The notes under the pieces were generated by a model, which was not told where the DNA came from, did not search any database, and was given only the letters and a program-made list of their open reading frames with translations. The position numbers and the translations under genes are program-made. Shown in pieces: positions 36,896 through 45,972 of a stretch of 64,000 bases of DNA; position 1 is the stretch's first letter; each line of letters opens with the position of its first letter. The stretch is taken from positions 1 through 64,000 of the forward strand of contig JAFYNM010000015.1 of the NCBI GenBank assembly GCA_017549765.1. Reading direction: 5' to 3'. Origin of the DNA: Bacteroidales bacterium (GTDB lineage: Bacteria; Bacteroidota; Bacteroidia; Bacteroidales; WCHB1-69).

Positions 36896-37849
36896 ATGCA
36901 CAGAGCCTATATAAGAATTTTCACTGTACTACTAATCCTATTCACCGTCGCACAGCGTTTCGCATACAGCCAGGAAGACCACATACAGTTCAACGTCATC
37001 AACGACACCGCCCATATCGACCCCCAGATTCCCATCGACACGGCCGGTCAGAATTTTGAAGCGGACGACAAGGATTATTATGACAACATCGACCATGGTG
37101 ACGGCATGCTGTTCACCTATTTCAACTGGATGCCGGGCTTTACCCGTTACCAGACTTTCGACATCATCACGATTCACTATCGTCATCAGGGCTCTGCCCC
37201 GCGTGACACGCTGATTCTTACGGGATACCATCATCCTGCCAACTACAAGATCACCTCCAACTACGGCTGGCGTCATCGCCGCATGCACCGGGGTGTGGAC
37301 CTTGGACTTCCTGTCGGCACGCCCATCGCGGCGGCCTTCGACGGCATGGTGCGCATCTCCAAAGGCAATAACACCGGAGGCTACGGCAACCTGGTGGTCA
37401 TCCGTCACGACAACGGGCTGGAGACCTACTACGCCCACCTTTCCAAACGACTGGTCAATCCCGGCCAGATCGTCAAGGCCGGCGACATCATCGGCCTGGG
37501 CGGCAACACGGGCCGTAGCTTCGGCTCCCACCTGCACTTCGAGACCCGCTACTTGGGCAACGACATCAACCCCAACCGACTCATCGATTTCGACAACTAC
37601 ACGCTGAAGCACGACACCATCTATATCTCCGGCTACACCGTCTCCAGTCCTAATCCGACCAAGACGGAGCCCAGCCAGATAGCCCAGACCCAAAAACCTG
37701 CCAGCAGCGCCGTCTATTACAGGGTCCGCAAGGGTGACAACCTTGGCAGGATCGCCCAGAAATACCATACCACGGTCTCCAAACTGAAAAAACTCAACCA
37801 TCTGCGCAGCGACTTCATCCGGGAAGGACAACGGTTACGCGTCAGATAG
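36896..37849 (+). CDS. M23 metallopeptidase with C-terminal LysM
   Basis: The 317-residue secreted protein has a signal peptide ending RFAYSQ. The M23 (LytM) domain fills residues ~110-245: zinc ligands in HRGVDLG near residue 133 and HLHFE near 212 are intact, with YGNLVVIRHDNGLETYYAHL between. A LysM domain ends the protein (YYRVRKGDNLGRIAQKYHT). It should cleave peptidoglycan cross-bridges or stem peptides in the periplasm. It sits between a basic lipoprotein and an FG-GAP T9SS protein in one unit. Confidence 0.94.
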   Translation: MHRAYIRIFTVLLILFTVAQRFAYSQEDHIQFNVINDTAHIDPQIPIDTAGQNFEADDKDYYDNIDHGDGMLFTYFNWMPGFTRYQTFDIITIHYRHQGSAPRDTLILTGYHHPANYKITSNYGWRHRRMHRGVDLGLPVGTPIAAAFDGMVRISKGNNTGGYGNLVVIRHDNGLETYYAHLSKRLVNPGQIVKAGDIIGLGGNTGRSFGSHLHFETRYLGNDINPNRLIDFDNYTLKHDTIYISGYTVSSPNPTKTEPSQIAQTQKPASSAVYYRVRKGDNLGRIAQKYHTTVSKLKKLNHLRSDFIREGQRLRVR

Positions 37850-37852
37850 AGT

Positions 37853-40039
37853 ATGGAAACACGGTCTTTCATTGCGCTGTGTCTCTGCCTCATCATGGTC
37901 ACCGCGCACTCCCAAAACACGCTTTTCGACTACGGGTTCACCCGCGCATCCCATATTGTCGTATATCAAGGTGACGACACCTTGGCACAGCCCTGGACGG
38001 GCGGCATGAACTCCGTCTTTTTCTCCCCCATAGACCTAAATCTGGACGGTGTCAACGATCTGGTAGCCTTTGAGAAGCACGGCAACCGCATCCTCCCTTT
38101 TCTCCTGCAAAACGGGCACTATCACTATGCTCCGCAGTATGTCCACCGCTTCCCTGACCTGCACGACTGGGCCTTCTGCAAAGACTTTGACGGGGACGGA
38201 CGCCACGACCTCTTCACCTATGGACTGGCAGGCATCCGCGTCTTTCGCAACACCTCTGCAGACAGCCTCTCCTTCTCGCTCGTCACCGACCAGCTGCCCG
38301 CCTGGTACTACAACGGCTATGTCAACCTGTACGCCTCCCCCAACGACTACCTGGTGGCGGACGACATCGACGGAGACGGGCACATGGACATCCTCAATTT
38401 CTGGGTGCTGGGCAAATACGTCCATTTCTTACGAAACCACGCCACCGCACCGGGCTCCTTCGACTTACGGCTGGAGGAGAGCTGCTGGGGCCATTTTGAA
38501 GAAGCGGACGACAACAACGCGATCACTTTGTTCACCGACTGCGGCGACAAGTCGGACGACGAGCCGCAGCGACACTCCGGCTCTTCTCTGTTGTGGCTGG
38601 ATGTGGACGGCGACGGCACCCACGACCTGTTAGTCGGCGACATGGACTCCCCGCATCTCATCTTTCTGCACAATGGAGGCAGTGATTCTGACGCGCACAT
38701 GGACTATCAAGACACCCTCTTCCCGTCCAATGCCCCTGTTCATCTCTACTCCATGCCTGCCCCTGCACTGGTTCAGTTGGATGGAGAGCCCCATCCTTCC
38801 TTGCTAATCTCCCCCTCCGACCCTTCTTTAACCAAATCACAGGACATACAGAGTGTATGGCGCTACGACTTCGACACCTTATTACAACAATACACCCTCA
38901 CCCAGAAAGACTTCCTGCAAGGCGAGATGCTAGACATGGGCAGTGGCTGCCGGCCAGTCCTTTACGACTGGGACGGGGACGGGCTCCCTGACCTCTTCCT
39001 AGCCAACTATGGGCAGTTTGACAGTGCTCGAATTGTCAATGGCTTTCTCACCAGCGACTTCTCTTCTTCCATCCGCTATTACCACAATGTCGGCAGTAGC
39101 GCGCTGCCAGTCTTTCAGCTGGAGGATGATGATTTCGGACATTTACGACAGGAAGGTTACCACGCCCTGCACCCCACCTTTGGCGACGTGGACGGCGATG
39201 GTCTGACCGACATGCTCTGCGGCAACGAGGACGGCACGCTGCTATGGATACCGCGCTTGCGTATCGATTCCGGCGAAGGCATCATCACAAGTCATTACAA
39301 GGATATCGATGTCGGGGAGTATAGCACACCCCAGCTCTTCGACTTGGACATGGACGGACGCGCCGACCTGTTGATAGGAAACCGCCGCGGTCTTATCAGC
39401 CACTACCGAAACATCGGCATTTGTGGCATCATGGACTTTGAACGGATCACTGACACGTTAGGGCAGGTGGATGTCCGCGACTATGACCTCTCCTATTTTG
39501 GGCACAGCGTCCCCTGTTTTTACCGGGACCCGCAACGGGGCACCGTCCTGTTCTGCGGCTGTGAGCAGGGACAAGTCCGCTACTACACCCACATCGACGA
39601 CAATCTGGACGGCGCCTTCACGCTGTCGGAGTTCAGTCTGGCAGAGACCATCGCCGGAGAGGCAAAAAGAATACGCGAGGGAATCCGAAGCGGAGTTGCT
39701 ATTGGTCTGCTGGATGGCGACAATCTGCCAGACCTCCTCGTCGGCAACTATGCCGGCGGCGTATCCCTTTTCCTGGGCAGTGTGCCCATGCCGCACGGTT
39801 CCGGCATCACAATCCTCTCCGAAACGGATATAATCCTTTATCCAAACCCCACCTCCGGCATAGTCCACTGCACCTCCACCCTACCCCAGAACGACATCTC
39901 ATCCCTGGAGCTTTATGACCTCTCCGGCCGCTGTCTGCTGCAAAGCAATCAACAGACTCTGGACCTCTCCGCCGTTGCCAACGGCCTCTATATTCTCATC
40001 GTCAACCATCAAGTCAGGGTCAAAATCATCAAGCAATAG
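37853..40039 (+). CDS. T9SS-sorted FG-GAP/VCBS repeat protein
   Basis: The 728-residue secreted protein starts METRSFIALCLCLIMVTAHSQ. It carries at least six FG-GAP-like motifs with calcium-type DxDGDGxxD loops: DLNLDGVNDL, DFDGDGRHDL, DIDGDGHMDI, DVDGDGTHDL, DWDGDGLPDL, DVDGDGLTDM and DLDMDGRADL. Together they should form a beta-propeller. The C-terminal ~70 residues are a type A T9SS sorting domain (LYPNPTSGIVHC ... VANGLYILIVN). It is predicted to be surface-bound and to bind calcium. It lies three bases after the M23 gene. Confidence 0.92.
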   Translation: METRSFIALCLCLIMVTAHSQNTLFDYGFTRASHIVVYQGDDTLAQPWTGGMNSVFFSPIDLNLDGVNDLVAFEKHGNRILPFLLQNGHYHYAPQYVHRFPDLHDWAFCKDFDGDGRHDLFTYGLAGIRVFRNTSADSLSFSLVTDQLPAWYYNGYVNLYASPNDYLVADDIDGDGHMDILNFWVLGKYVHFLRNHATAPGSFDLRLEESCWGHFEEADDNNAITLFTDCGDKSDDEPQRHSGSSLLWLDVDGDGTHDLLVGDMDSPHLIFLHNGGSDSDAHMDYQDTLFPSNAPVHLYSMPAPALVQLDGEPHPSLLISPSDPSLTKSQDIQSVWRYDFDTLLQQYTLTQKDFLQGEMLDMGSGCRPVLYDWDGDGLPDLFLANYGQFDSARIVNGFLTSDFSSSIRYYHNVGSSALPVFQLEDDDFGHLRQEGYHALHPTFGDVDGDGLTDMLCGNEDGTLLWIPRLRIDSGEGIITSHYKDIDVGEYSTPQLFDLDMDGRADLLIGNRRGLISHYRNIGICGIMDFERITDTLGQVDVRDYDLSYFGHSVPCFYRDPQRGTVLFCGCEQGQVRYYTHIDDNLDGAFTLSEFSLAETIAGEAKRIREGIRSGVAIGLLDGDNLPDLLVGNYAGGVSLFLGSVPMPHGSGITILSETDIILYPNPTSGIVHCTSTLPQNDISSLELYDLSGRCLLQSNQQTLDLSAVANGLYILIVNHQVRVKIIKQ

Positions 40040-40041
40040 TC

Positions 40042-41412
40042 ATGTCGAGTGTCTTTCATCAGTTTCAGGTTCAAGACAAAGACCTTTTCCGGCAATATTT
40101 GCCCATGGGTGGCCGTATCTGCGATCAGTCGTTCACGAACCTCTTCTGCTGGCAAGACTTCTACCACAACCATTGGACCGTGCTGGAAGACCGTCTGGTG
40201 ATACGCTGCCTCATCTACGGAGAACATCGGACGGGCTATATGATTCTCCCAGACATCCGCAGTGAACGGCTTTCCGCTTTGTTGGCGCAACTGCAGGAAG
40301 ACCAGAAGGAGCCCCTCACGCTCATCAACCTGTCTGAAGAAGAGGTCGATTGGCTCCAAGCGCACTATCCCGGCCAATGGGGCATTGACCATAACCGCGA
40401 TTATGACGACTATTTGTACGAGACCGCTCGTTTCCAGTCTTTCAACGGCAAGAAGCTGGCTGCCAAGCGCAACCATGTCAACAAATTCCAAAAGACCTAT
40501 GAATACTCCTACGAGCCTCTCTCTGCAAAATGGTTCGACGACTGCCTACGGCTGGATCAGGAGTGGCAAAGCATAAGGGGAGAAGATTCCCCACAGGCAG
40601 AGGCCGAAAGAACGGTCATCAAAAAAGCTTTTGACAACATGGAGGCACTGGGCATCCTCGGCGGAGTGCTCTTGTCGTCGGGCAAGCCCATCGCCTTCAC
40701 TTACGGCTCTCCCCTCAACGAAGAGACCTTCTGCATCCATATTGAGAAGGCAGATACCCGTTACGAGGGTGTATATCCGATGATGGCACAATTGTTTGCC
40801 CAGCACCTTCCCTCCCAGTACCGATATCTTGACAGAGAAGAGGATTTAGGGCTTTCGGGCCTGCGCAAATCCAAAGAGTCCTACCATCCCGTCCGAATGG
40901 AGAAAAAGCACATCGCCATCATGATGGACAAGACACAGCTAGAGATGGTGGATGTCTGGACACGTTGTTTTGAAGACGAGCCTGCCTTCGTACACTCTTT
41001 TTTGGCACGTCACTACCTGAGAGAGAATGCTTTCCTGCACACAGAGTCGGATCGAGTCGTGGCCACTTGTTTCCTGATCGTCTGTGAAACGGAGATCGGA
41101 AGAATCGGCTACCTGTACGCCATCGCCACGTTGCCGGAGTATCGCCATAGAGGCATTGCCGAACAACTTGTACGCCAAGCCATAGAACGCTGCCGGGAAC
41201 TGCATCTGTCGGCTGTGGCACTCATCCCCGCCAGCCAGCACCTCGCCGACTACTACCGCAGGATAGGCTTCTCCTCCGAGGCCGTCCCAATCCGCTTCCT
41301 GAGCAGTCTGGTCTTAGGCACCGGCAACACAGCAGAGGACAACGCCCTGCTGATGCCACTGGATCCCGCCCTTAACATTCCCCCGATATTGCAAGCCAGG
41401 CCCATCGTATAG
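40042..41412 (+). CDS. DUF2156-GNAT fusion protein
   Basis: The 456-residue cytoplasmic protein has two parts. Residues ~1-290 match the DUF2156/MprF-C type fold (RNHVNKFQKTYEYSYEPL, GVLLSSGKPIAFTYGSPL, FCIHIEKADTRYEGVYPMM), itself related to acyl- and aminoacyl-transferases. Residues ~300-456 form a GNAT acetyltransferase with the acetyl-CoA loop PEYRHRGIAEQLVRQA. The substrate is unknown; peptide, lipid or small-molecule amines are possible. It follows the FG-GAP gene by two bases. The tail after ~residue 430 lacks recognisable features. Confidence 0.85.
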   Translation: MSSVFHQFQVQDKDLFRQYLPMGGRICDQSFTNLFCWQDFYHNHWTVLEDRLVIRCLIYGEHRTGYMILPDIRSERLSALLAQLQEDQKEPLTLINLSEEEVDWLQAHYPGQWGIDHNRDYDDYLYETARFQSFNGKKLAAKRNHVNKFQKTYEYSYEPLSAKWFDDCLRLDQEWQSIRGEDSPQAEAERTVIKKAFDNMEALGILGGVLLSSGKPIAFTYGSPLNEETFCIHIEKADTRYEGVYPMMAQLFAQHLPSQYRYLDREEDLGLSGLRKSKESYHPVRMEKKHIAIMMDKTQLEMVDVWTRCFEDEPAFVHSFLARHYLRENAFLHTESDRVVATCFLIVCETEIGRIGYLYAIATLPEYRHRGIAEQLVRQAIERCRELHLSAVALIPASQHLADYYRRIGFSSEAVPIRFLSSLVLGTGNTAEDNALLMPLDPALNIPPILQARPIV

Positions 41413-41535
41413 TTCGCTTAACGAAATAACCACGGAGGCTTCATTGACACCTAATAGCGACCCAGACCTGGTTGATTCTATAGATGTAGTGGGCGATATT
41501 CCAGAGCTGATCACCTGGTGATTTCAAAAAAAATG

Positions 41536-41543
41536 TACTTTTG
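41536..41543 (+). promoter_or_regulatory. -7 box for the 292-residue lipoprotein
   Basis: TACTTTTG, 26 bases before the ATG at 41570. Confidence 0.65.
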
Positions 41544-41569
41544 CCACATCATCTTAAAAACCTATCGTA

Positions 41570-42448
41570 ATGAAAAAAAGTATCATTTTATGTCTTTGCA
41601 TTGCCGTAATAGCTTTATTTTCAGCATGTAACAAAGACCACGAAGGCGTTTACAACCCTTCCAAGAAAATTCAGAAAATCTATGAAGTTGAAGATGGATT
41701 ACAAGCTCTTTCCGCAGTTTGGAACTGGGACGGCGACCTGCTTACGTCCATTGACGAGTATAGTGGCATGGACTTCTTCACCACCACGTTCACCTATGAC
41801 AACAAGAATCGCCTGATAGCTATGGACAATGCCGCTTCTCATAGTGAGTGCTTTTATGACGGCAACAAAATCCAGAAAATCGTTGTTACTGCCAATGGGG
41901 TTGAGGTGGGCTCTTACGAGTTCGAACATAAAGGAAGCAAAATCAGTCTGATCAAGATGAACTTCGATCTCGGCTTGGACGATTTTGATTGGAAAAAGGC
42001 AGCCATCGTCAACCCGTTGCATTTCATCATCCCCGAGGTTTGCCCTACCGTAAAATCCGCTATGGAGAAATGTTCTAAGGATGCCAAAGGAGAAGAAATC
42101 ACCATGGCTATGAGCTGGAATGGCAACAATGTGAAGACCATCGAGGTAAGCTATACCGGATTCATCGGGACAGTAACCGAGACGGTAGATCTCACCTATG
42201 ACAACAAGATCAACCCGACTTATGGACAGCTTGCCCAAATGAGCACCAATGCCGTGGCCAATCTCTTTGTCAACAAAAACAACCCGCTGACCATCACCAC
42301 CCGTATTAGTGGCTATGAATATGACAAGCAGACCTTCACCTACGAATACCAAGACAACTATCCCGTAAAGGTCACATGGACGGATGTTGAGAATCCGGGC
42401 ACCGAGGATGAAGAGGTCTCGGTCACCACGAGGATTTACGAATATTAA
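41570..42448 (+). CDS. Lipoprotein with YD-like strands, function unknown
   Basis: The 292-residue protein has a lipoprotein signal (AVIALFSAC, cysteine near residue 20). The mature part is beta-rich, with repeated strands of the type FTYDNKNRLIAMDN, CFYDGNKIQKIVV, YEFEHKGSKISLIKMN and FTYEYQDNYPVKVTW. These resemble DUF4595/YD-like repeats of Bacteroidales lipoproteins. It is a single gene. The family assignment is tentative and no function is known. Confidence 0.78.
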   Translation: MKKSIILCLCIAVIALFSACNKDHEGVYNPSKKIQKIYEVEDGLQALSAVWNWDGDLLTSIDEYSGMDFFTTTFTYDNKNRLIAMDNAASHSECFYDGNKIQKIVVTANGVEVGSYEFEHKGSKISLIKMNFDLGLDDFDWKKAAIVNPLHFIIPEVCPTVKSAMEKCSKDAKGEEITMAMSWNGNNVKTIEVSYTGFIGTVTETVDLTYDNKINPTYGQLAQMSTNAVANLFVNKNNPLTITTRISGYEYDKQTFTYEYQDNYPVKVTWTDVENPGTEDEEVSVTTRIYEY

Positions 42449-42478
42449 TATCGTATAGCCTTCCGGCAAAGGCACCAG

Positions 42479-43093
42479 ATGAACACTCTAGAAGCGCCTT
42501 TCATAGGCATCAACCGCCACCGGATCGGGATTGACGGCGAGGGCGTGACCACCTTGGCAGCCTTCCACGGCTGTCCGCTGCGTTGTCGCTACTGTCTGAA
42601 CCCCGGATGTTTGGATGCCGAAGCGACCGTGCGTCACTACACCCCGGAGTCGCTTTATCAAGCGTTGCTCATCGACAATCTCTACTTTGTAGCCACCGGC
42701 GGAGGAGTCTGTTTCGGCGGGGGCGAGCCGCTGCTCCGTCCCGACTTCCTCCGCCGTTTTCACGAGCTCTGCGAAGGTCGCTGGAAGATTACGCTGGAGA
42801 CATCGCTGAATGTGGCGCCAACCGTCCTGCAAAAGGTGCATCCCATTGTCAGCCACTACATCATCGACATCAAAGATGCCAACGACGACATCTACCAGGC
42901 CTACACGGGAAAATCGAATCGTCGGGTGTGGGAGAACCTGCGCTGGCTGGCAGAGCACGCCGACCCCACAACGGTAACCATCCGCGTACCGCTGATTCCC
43001 GAGTTCAACAGCGAGAAGGATATCGAACGGAGCATGGCAAGAGTCAGAGAGTTAGGATTCACACAGATAGATCGGCTCACCTACAAGACATAG
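42479..43093 (+). CDS. Radical SAM protein, pyruvate formate-lyase activase-like
   Basis: The 204-residue protein has the radical SAM cluster motif CPLRCRYC (CxxxCxxC) near residue 31 and the SAM-binding segment CFGGGEPLLRPDF. It resembles glycyl-radical-enzyme activases without an extra ferredoxin insert, and it is a little short for the family (usually ~240). The C-terminus is abrupt after DRLTYKT. No glycyl radical enzyme lies nearby, so its partner must be elsewhere or it has another task. Confidence 0.85.
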   Translation: MNTLEAPFIGINRHRIGIDGEGVTTLAAFHGCPLRCRYCLNPGCLDAEATVRHYTPESLYQALLIDNLYFVATGGGVCFGGGEPLLRPDFLRRFHELCEGRWKITLETSLNVAPTVLQKVHPIVSHYIIDIKDANDDIYQAYTGKSNRRVWENLRWLAEHADPTTVTIRVPLIPEFNSEKDIERSMARVRELGFTQIDRLTYKT

Positions 43094-43108
43094 TTTCCCG
43101 ATTTTTTA

Positions 43109-43116
43109 TATCTTTG
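43109..43116 (+). promoter_or_regulatory. -7 box for the 4-Cys module protein
   Basis: TATCTTTG, 21 bases before the ATG at 43138. Confidence 0.7.
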
Positions 43117-43137
43117 CAACTCAAAAATCGAACAATT

Positions 43138-43641
43138 ATGAACAGAGGAAAACGAACTTGCGAAATCTTGAAGGAGGTACGACAGCGTGTGGCGCGGGAG
43201 AACGACATCCCGCTGGAAACACGCGAATGCACGCACGAGGGCGACTGCCGAGGCACGTGCCCATACTGCGAACACGAGGTGCGCTACCTTGAGCAGGAGC
43301 TGGCCAAACGCCGGAGTCTCGGGAAGGCCGTCACGGTGGCTGGCATCGCCGTCTCCGCCTTGATGATGAGCGGCTGCCATCATCAGCAAACTCCCGACAC
43401 CGCTCCCGAAGAGAGTACATCCTCCGAAATGACCACGGAGGCTGCCACCCCGCAGGTCACAGAAGATTCAACAGACCAAGAAGTTCCGCCTGCGCCCGGC
43501 CAATCCGAATTCCCATATCCAGACGGAGAAGTGCTACTAGGACTTTTTGAACCCATTGATGAACCTTCGGACACCATACCAAGCGATACTTCTTCGGATT
43601 CAGAGTTGTGGGTTGAAGAGGGAGAACCTATTGAGTCATAA
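43138..43641 (+). CDS. Four-cysteine N-terminal module protein with membrane span and acidic tail
   Basis: The 167-residue protein begins KRTCEILKEVRQRVARENDI. A tight cysteine cluster follows, CTHEGDCRGTCPYCEHEV (Cx5Cx3Cx2C), then a span around AVTVAGIAVSALMMSGC and an acidic Pro/Ser/Thr/Glu-rich tail of ~90 residues. The N-terminal module is one I associate with Bacteroidales TonB-like and hypothetical membrane proteins. The cysteines could bind zinc or an iron-sulfur cluster. The TonB C-terminal domain is absent here. Start and promoter spacing agree. Function is unknown; a broken relative lies at 55390. Confidence 0.78.
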   Translation: MNRGKRTCEILKEVRQRVARENDIPLETRECTHEGDCRGTCPYCEHEVRYLEQELAKRRSLGKAVTVAGIAVSALMMSGCHHQQTPDTAPEESTSSEMTTEAATPQVTEDSTDQEVPPAPGQSEFPYPDGEVLLGLFEPIDEPSDTIPSDTSSDSELWVEEGEPIES

Positions 43642-43724
43642 CTTATTGCATACCATTTTAAGGACTCTGGACAATAATAATGTCCGCATCACCCTGCAGG
43701 CCGTCAGGTCTGCCGGGCCATTCA

Positions 43725-45143
43725 TCACCTCTCAAACCACTTCAGCAACTTCATCTTCCACTCTCCAGCCTTGCCGCTGTAGGGGTGCTCGCGCAGGGGG
43801 AGGTTGAAGCGCGTGCTGCCTTTGAGGACGGTCTGCGGGTGGGTAAACTCACGGAAGCCCCACTCGCCGTGGTAGGCGCCCATGCCGGAATGGCCCGTGC
43901 CGTTGAACGGGACGCCCTTGACCATCAGGTGGATGCACACCTCGTTGATGCAGCCGCCGCCATATTGCTGCGTCTGCATGGTGCGGTTCGCCCACTTCAT
44001 ATCCTTGGTGAACAGATACATCGCCAACGGATGCTCGCGCTCGGCAATCATCTCCATCAGCGTATCGACCTCCGCATCTTCGAAGGGCACCACGGGCAGC
44101 AGCGGACAGAATAGCTCGTGCTGCACGATGTGCTCGTCTTGGTTCACCGGATAAATAATCGTAGGCGCATATTTGCAACTCTCCCTGTCGCCCACGCCGC
44201 CATAAACAATGCGGTCGCGGTACTCATCTGCCAATTTCGCACACTTGTCGTAAGCGGCCTCCGTGATGAGTTTGGGGTATTCTTCGTTCATAAGTGGATT
44301 CTCGCCGATCTGCTTCGTGAAAGCCTTCTTCAGCTCCTCCAAGAAGGGTTCCGCCACCTCTTTCGCCACTGCTATCTGGTTGATATTGATACAGATCTGT
44401 CCGGCGTTGAGCAGTTTGAAGAAAGCGATCTTGCGGGCCGCGTCCTTGAGGTCGGCATCTTGGCGCACCACACACCAGTTGCCGGTCTCGCCGCCCAGCT
44501 CCAATGCCACAGGCGTGAGGTTCTTGGCCGCCTCCGCCATCACGTGCTTGCCCACGGAGGGCGAGCCGGTATAGAAGATTTTGTCGAAACGTTGCGCGAG
44601 GCACAGGTCCGCCACGTCGTGACCACCATCGATGAGGGTGACGTACTCGGGCGGGAAGACCGCCGCGAAGAAGCGTTTCATCACGGCGGTGCAAGCACTT
44701 GACTTGCTGCTGGTTTTGATGACCACCGTGTTGCCGCCACACATCGCCGCCGCCACCACGCCGATGGTGAGCAGAATGGGGAAGTTGAACGGACTGATGA
44801 CCAACGACACACCGTAGGGCATCTTATAGACTTTAGTAATCATGCTCGGGAAGCACATTAGTCCGCTGAAATGGGTCTCGGGCCGCGCCCATCGCCGCAG
44901 TCCGCGGATCATCTCGTTGATTTCCACCACGATGGGGCCCACGTCGCAGAGAAAGGCCTCTGCCCTACTCCGTCCGAGGTCCGCGACCAAGGCATCTTCA
45001 AACTCGGTGGCATGTTCAATGACCGCCGCTTTCAACTTCTTGAGCTGCTCTATTCTCCATTTCACTGGAAGTGTCGCGCCCGTGCGGAAGAATTTGCGCT
45101 GGGTGGCGACGATTTCATGGATTTGTTCGTAGGTGTATGACAT
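43725..45143 (-). CDS. Aldehyde dehydrogenase family protein
   Basis: The 472-residue NAD(P)-dependent enzyme oxidises aldehydes to acids. It is shaped like the class 3/fatty aldehyde group, with no long N-terminal extension. The nucleotide loop is in FYTGSPSVGKHV, the general base in LELGGETGNW and the catalytic cysteine in NAGQICININQI. ATG at 45143 (MSYTYEQIHEIV) is preferred to 45164. It is transcribed alone. The substrate is not evident. Confidence 0.92.
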   Translation of the reverse strand: MSYTYEQIHEIVATQRKFFRTGATLPVKWRIEQLKKLKAAVIEHATEFEDALVADLGRSRAEAFLCDVGPIVVEINEMIRGLRRWARPETHFSGLMCFPSMITKVYKMPYGVSLVISPFNFPILLTIGVVAAAMCGGNTVVIKTSSKSSACTAVMKRFFAAVFPPEYVTLIDGGHDVADLCLAQRFDKIFYTGSPSVGKHVMAEAAKNLTPVALELGGETGNWCVVRQDADLKDAARKIAFFKLLNAGQICININQIAVAKEVAEPFLEELKKAFTKQIGENPLMNEEYPKLITEAAYDKCAKLADEYRDRIVYGGVGDRESCKYAPTIIYPVNQDEHIVQHELFCPLLPVVPFEDAEVDTLMEMIAEREHPLAMYLFTKDMKWANRTMQTQQYGGGCINEVCIHLMVKGVPFNGTGHSGMGAYHGEWGFREFTHPQTVLKGSTRFNLPLREHPYSGKAGEWKMKLLKWFER

Positions 45144-45161
45144 AATAATGTAATAAGGCTG

Positions 45162-45169
45162 CAAAAATA
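45162..45169 (-). promoter_or_regulatory. -7 box for the aldehyde dehydrogenase gene
   Basis: TATTTTTG on the minus strand, 18 bases before the ATG at 45143. Confidence 0.7.
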
Positions 45170-45184
45170 CGATTTTTCGACATC

Positions 45185-45589
45185 CTACACTCCCAAAATC
45201 TCCAGCATCTCCGCAGGCGTGACGACTTTTGAAGTTTTCGGGAAATGACGGATGTTTCCCGTTATTAAAAAGGCATCGTCTTTCGACATGGCCACTTCGT
45301 AAAAAACGATGTCATCAGAATCGGGGAATGGGATATCAGCGGCCTCTCTACCCGCCCAACAACCATTATCAACAAACAGGTCAAGCATACTCAAGACGTC
45401 TTCTTCCCGCAGGTTGAACTTGCTGCGACTGAGCACATCTTGATATTCCAATAGAATCTCGTTGTTGAACAATGGAATGAGAAGACCCTTTACCACCTGT
45501 TCTATCACTCTAACGGTAGCAGAGCCTGAATTATGTGTAATCATAGCCGACACCAAGACATTGGTGTCAAAAACGGCGTAATATTTCAT
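45185..45589 (-). CDS. PIN-domain toxin (putative ribonuclease)
   Basis: The 134-residue PIN-domain protein shows the metal-binding acids in FDTNVLVSA (Asp8), ILLEYQDVL, PFPDSDDIVFYEVA and the late FLITGNIRHF. The whole protein fits the PIN-family toxin group of type II toxin-antitoxin systems, which cut RNA. Its start overlaps the antitoxin stop by four bases (ATGA). The antitoxin is of RelB/DinJ type rather than the VapB type often found with PIN toxins. Confidence 0.88.
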   Translation of the reverse strand: MKYYAVFDTNVLVSAMITHNSGSATVRVIEQVVKGLLIPLFNNEILLEYQDVLSRSKFNLREEDVLSMLDLFVDNGCWAGREAADIPFPDSDDIVFYEVAMSKDDAFLITGNIRHFPKTSKVVTPAEMLEILGV

Positions 45590-45876
45590 TTCTTGGTTCT
45601 GGCACTGTTAATTTCATCGTTTATTTCGTCCAAACCAAGTTCAGGGGTATTTCCCTTCTCAGCCCATTCCCGCATATTGCAGAATGCAGCCATTCGTTCA
45701 GCAACCGTTTTCTTCTCATCGGCTCTGATTTCGAAAGGGATACACCTTCGCTGCACTACAGTTCTGGCAAACACGTTAAAGGCGGTATTCACACTCATTC
45801 CGAATTCTGAGCACAGCGCTTCAAATATGGTTTTCAATTGCGAGTCCATCCTCACAGTCATTGACACTTGCGACAT
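45586..45876 (-). CDS. RelB/DinJ-type antitoxin
   Basis: The 96-residue protein starts with a ribbon-helix-helix segment (VSMTVRMDSQLKTIFEALCSEFGMSVNTAFNVFARTVV) of the RelB/DinJ family. A C-terminal toxin-neutralising tail rich in acidic residues follows. ATG at 45876 is chosen because it lies just after the promoter and begins the RHH strand; the longer start is upstream of the transcription start. It should repress its own promoter as a complex with the PIN toxin. Confidence 0.88.
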   Translation of the reverse strand: MSQVSMTVRMDSQLKTIFEALCSEFGMSVNTAFNVFARTVVQRRCIPFEIRADEKKTVAERMAAFCNMREWAEKGNTPELGLDEINDEINSARTKK

Positions 45877-45901
45877 TTCAATATGATTTAAATTTACGCC
45901 G

Positions 45902-45909
45902 CAAAGATA
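45902..45909 (-). promoter_or_regulatory. -7 box for the toxin-antitoxin unit
   Basis: TATCTTTG on the minus strand, 25 bases before the antitoxin ATG. Confidence 0.7.
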
Positions 45910-45972
45910 TAAAATTATTTCATATTGCAATCATAACAAAAATAATTGTCCAATATTTCTCACAAATACATC

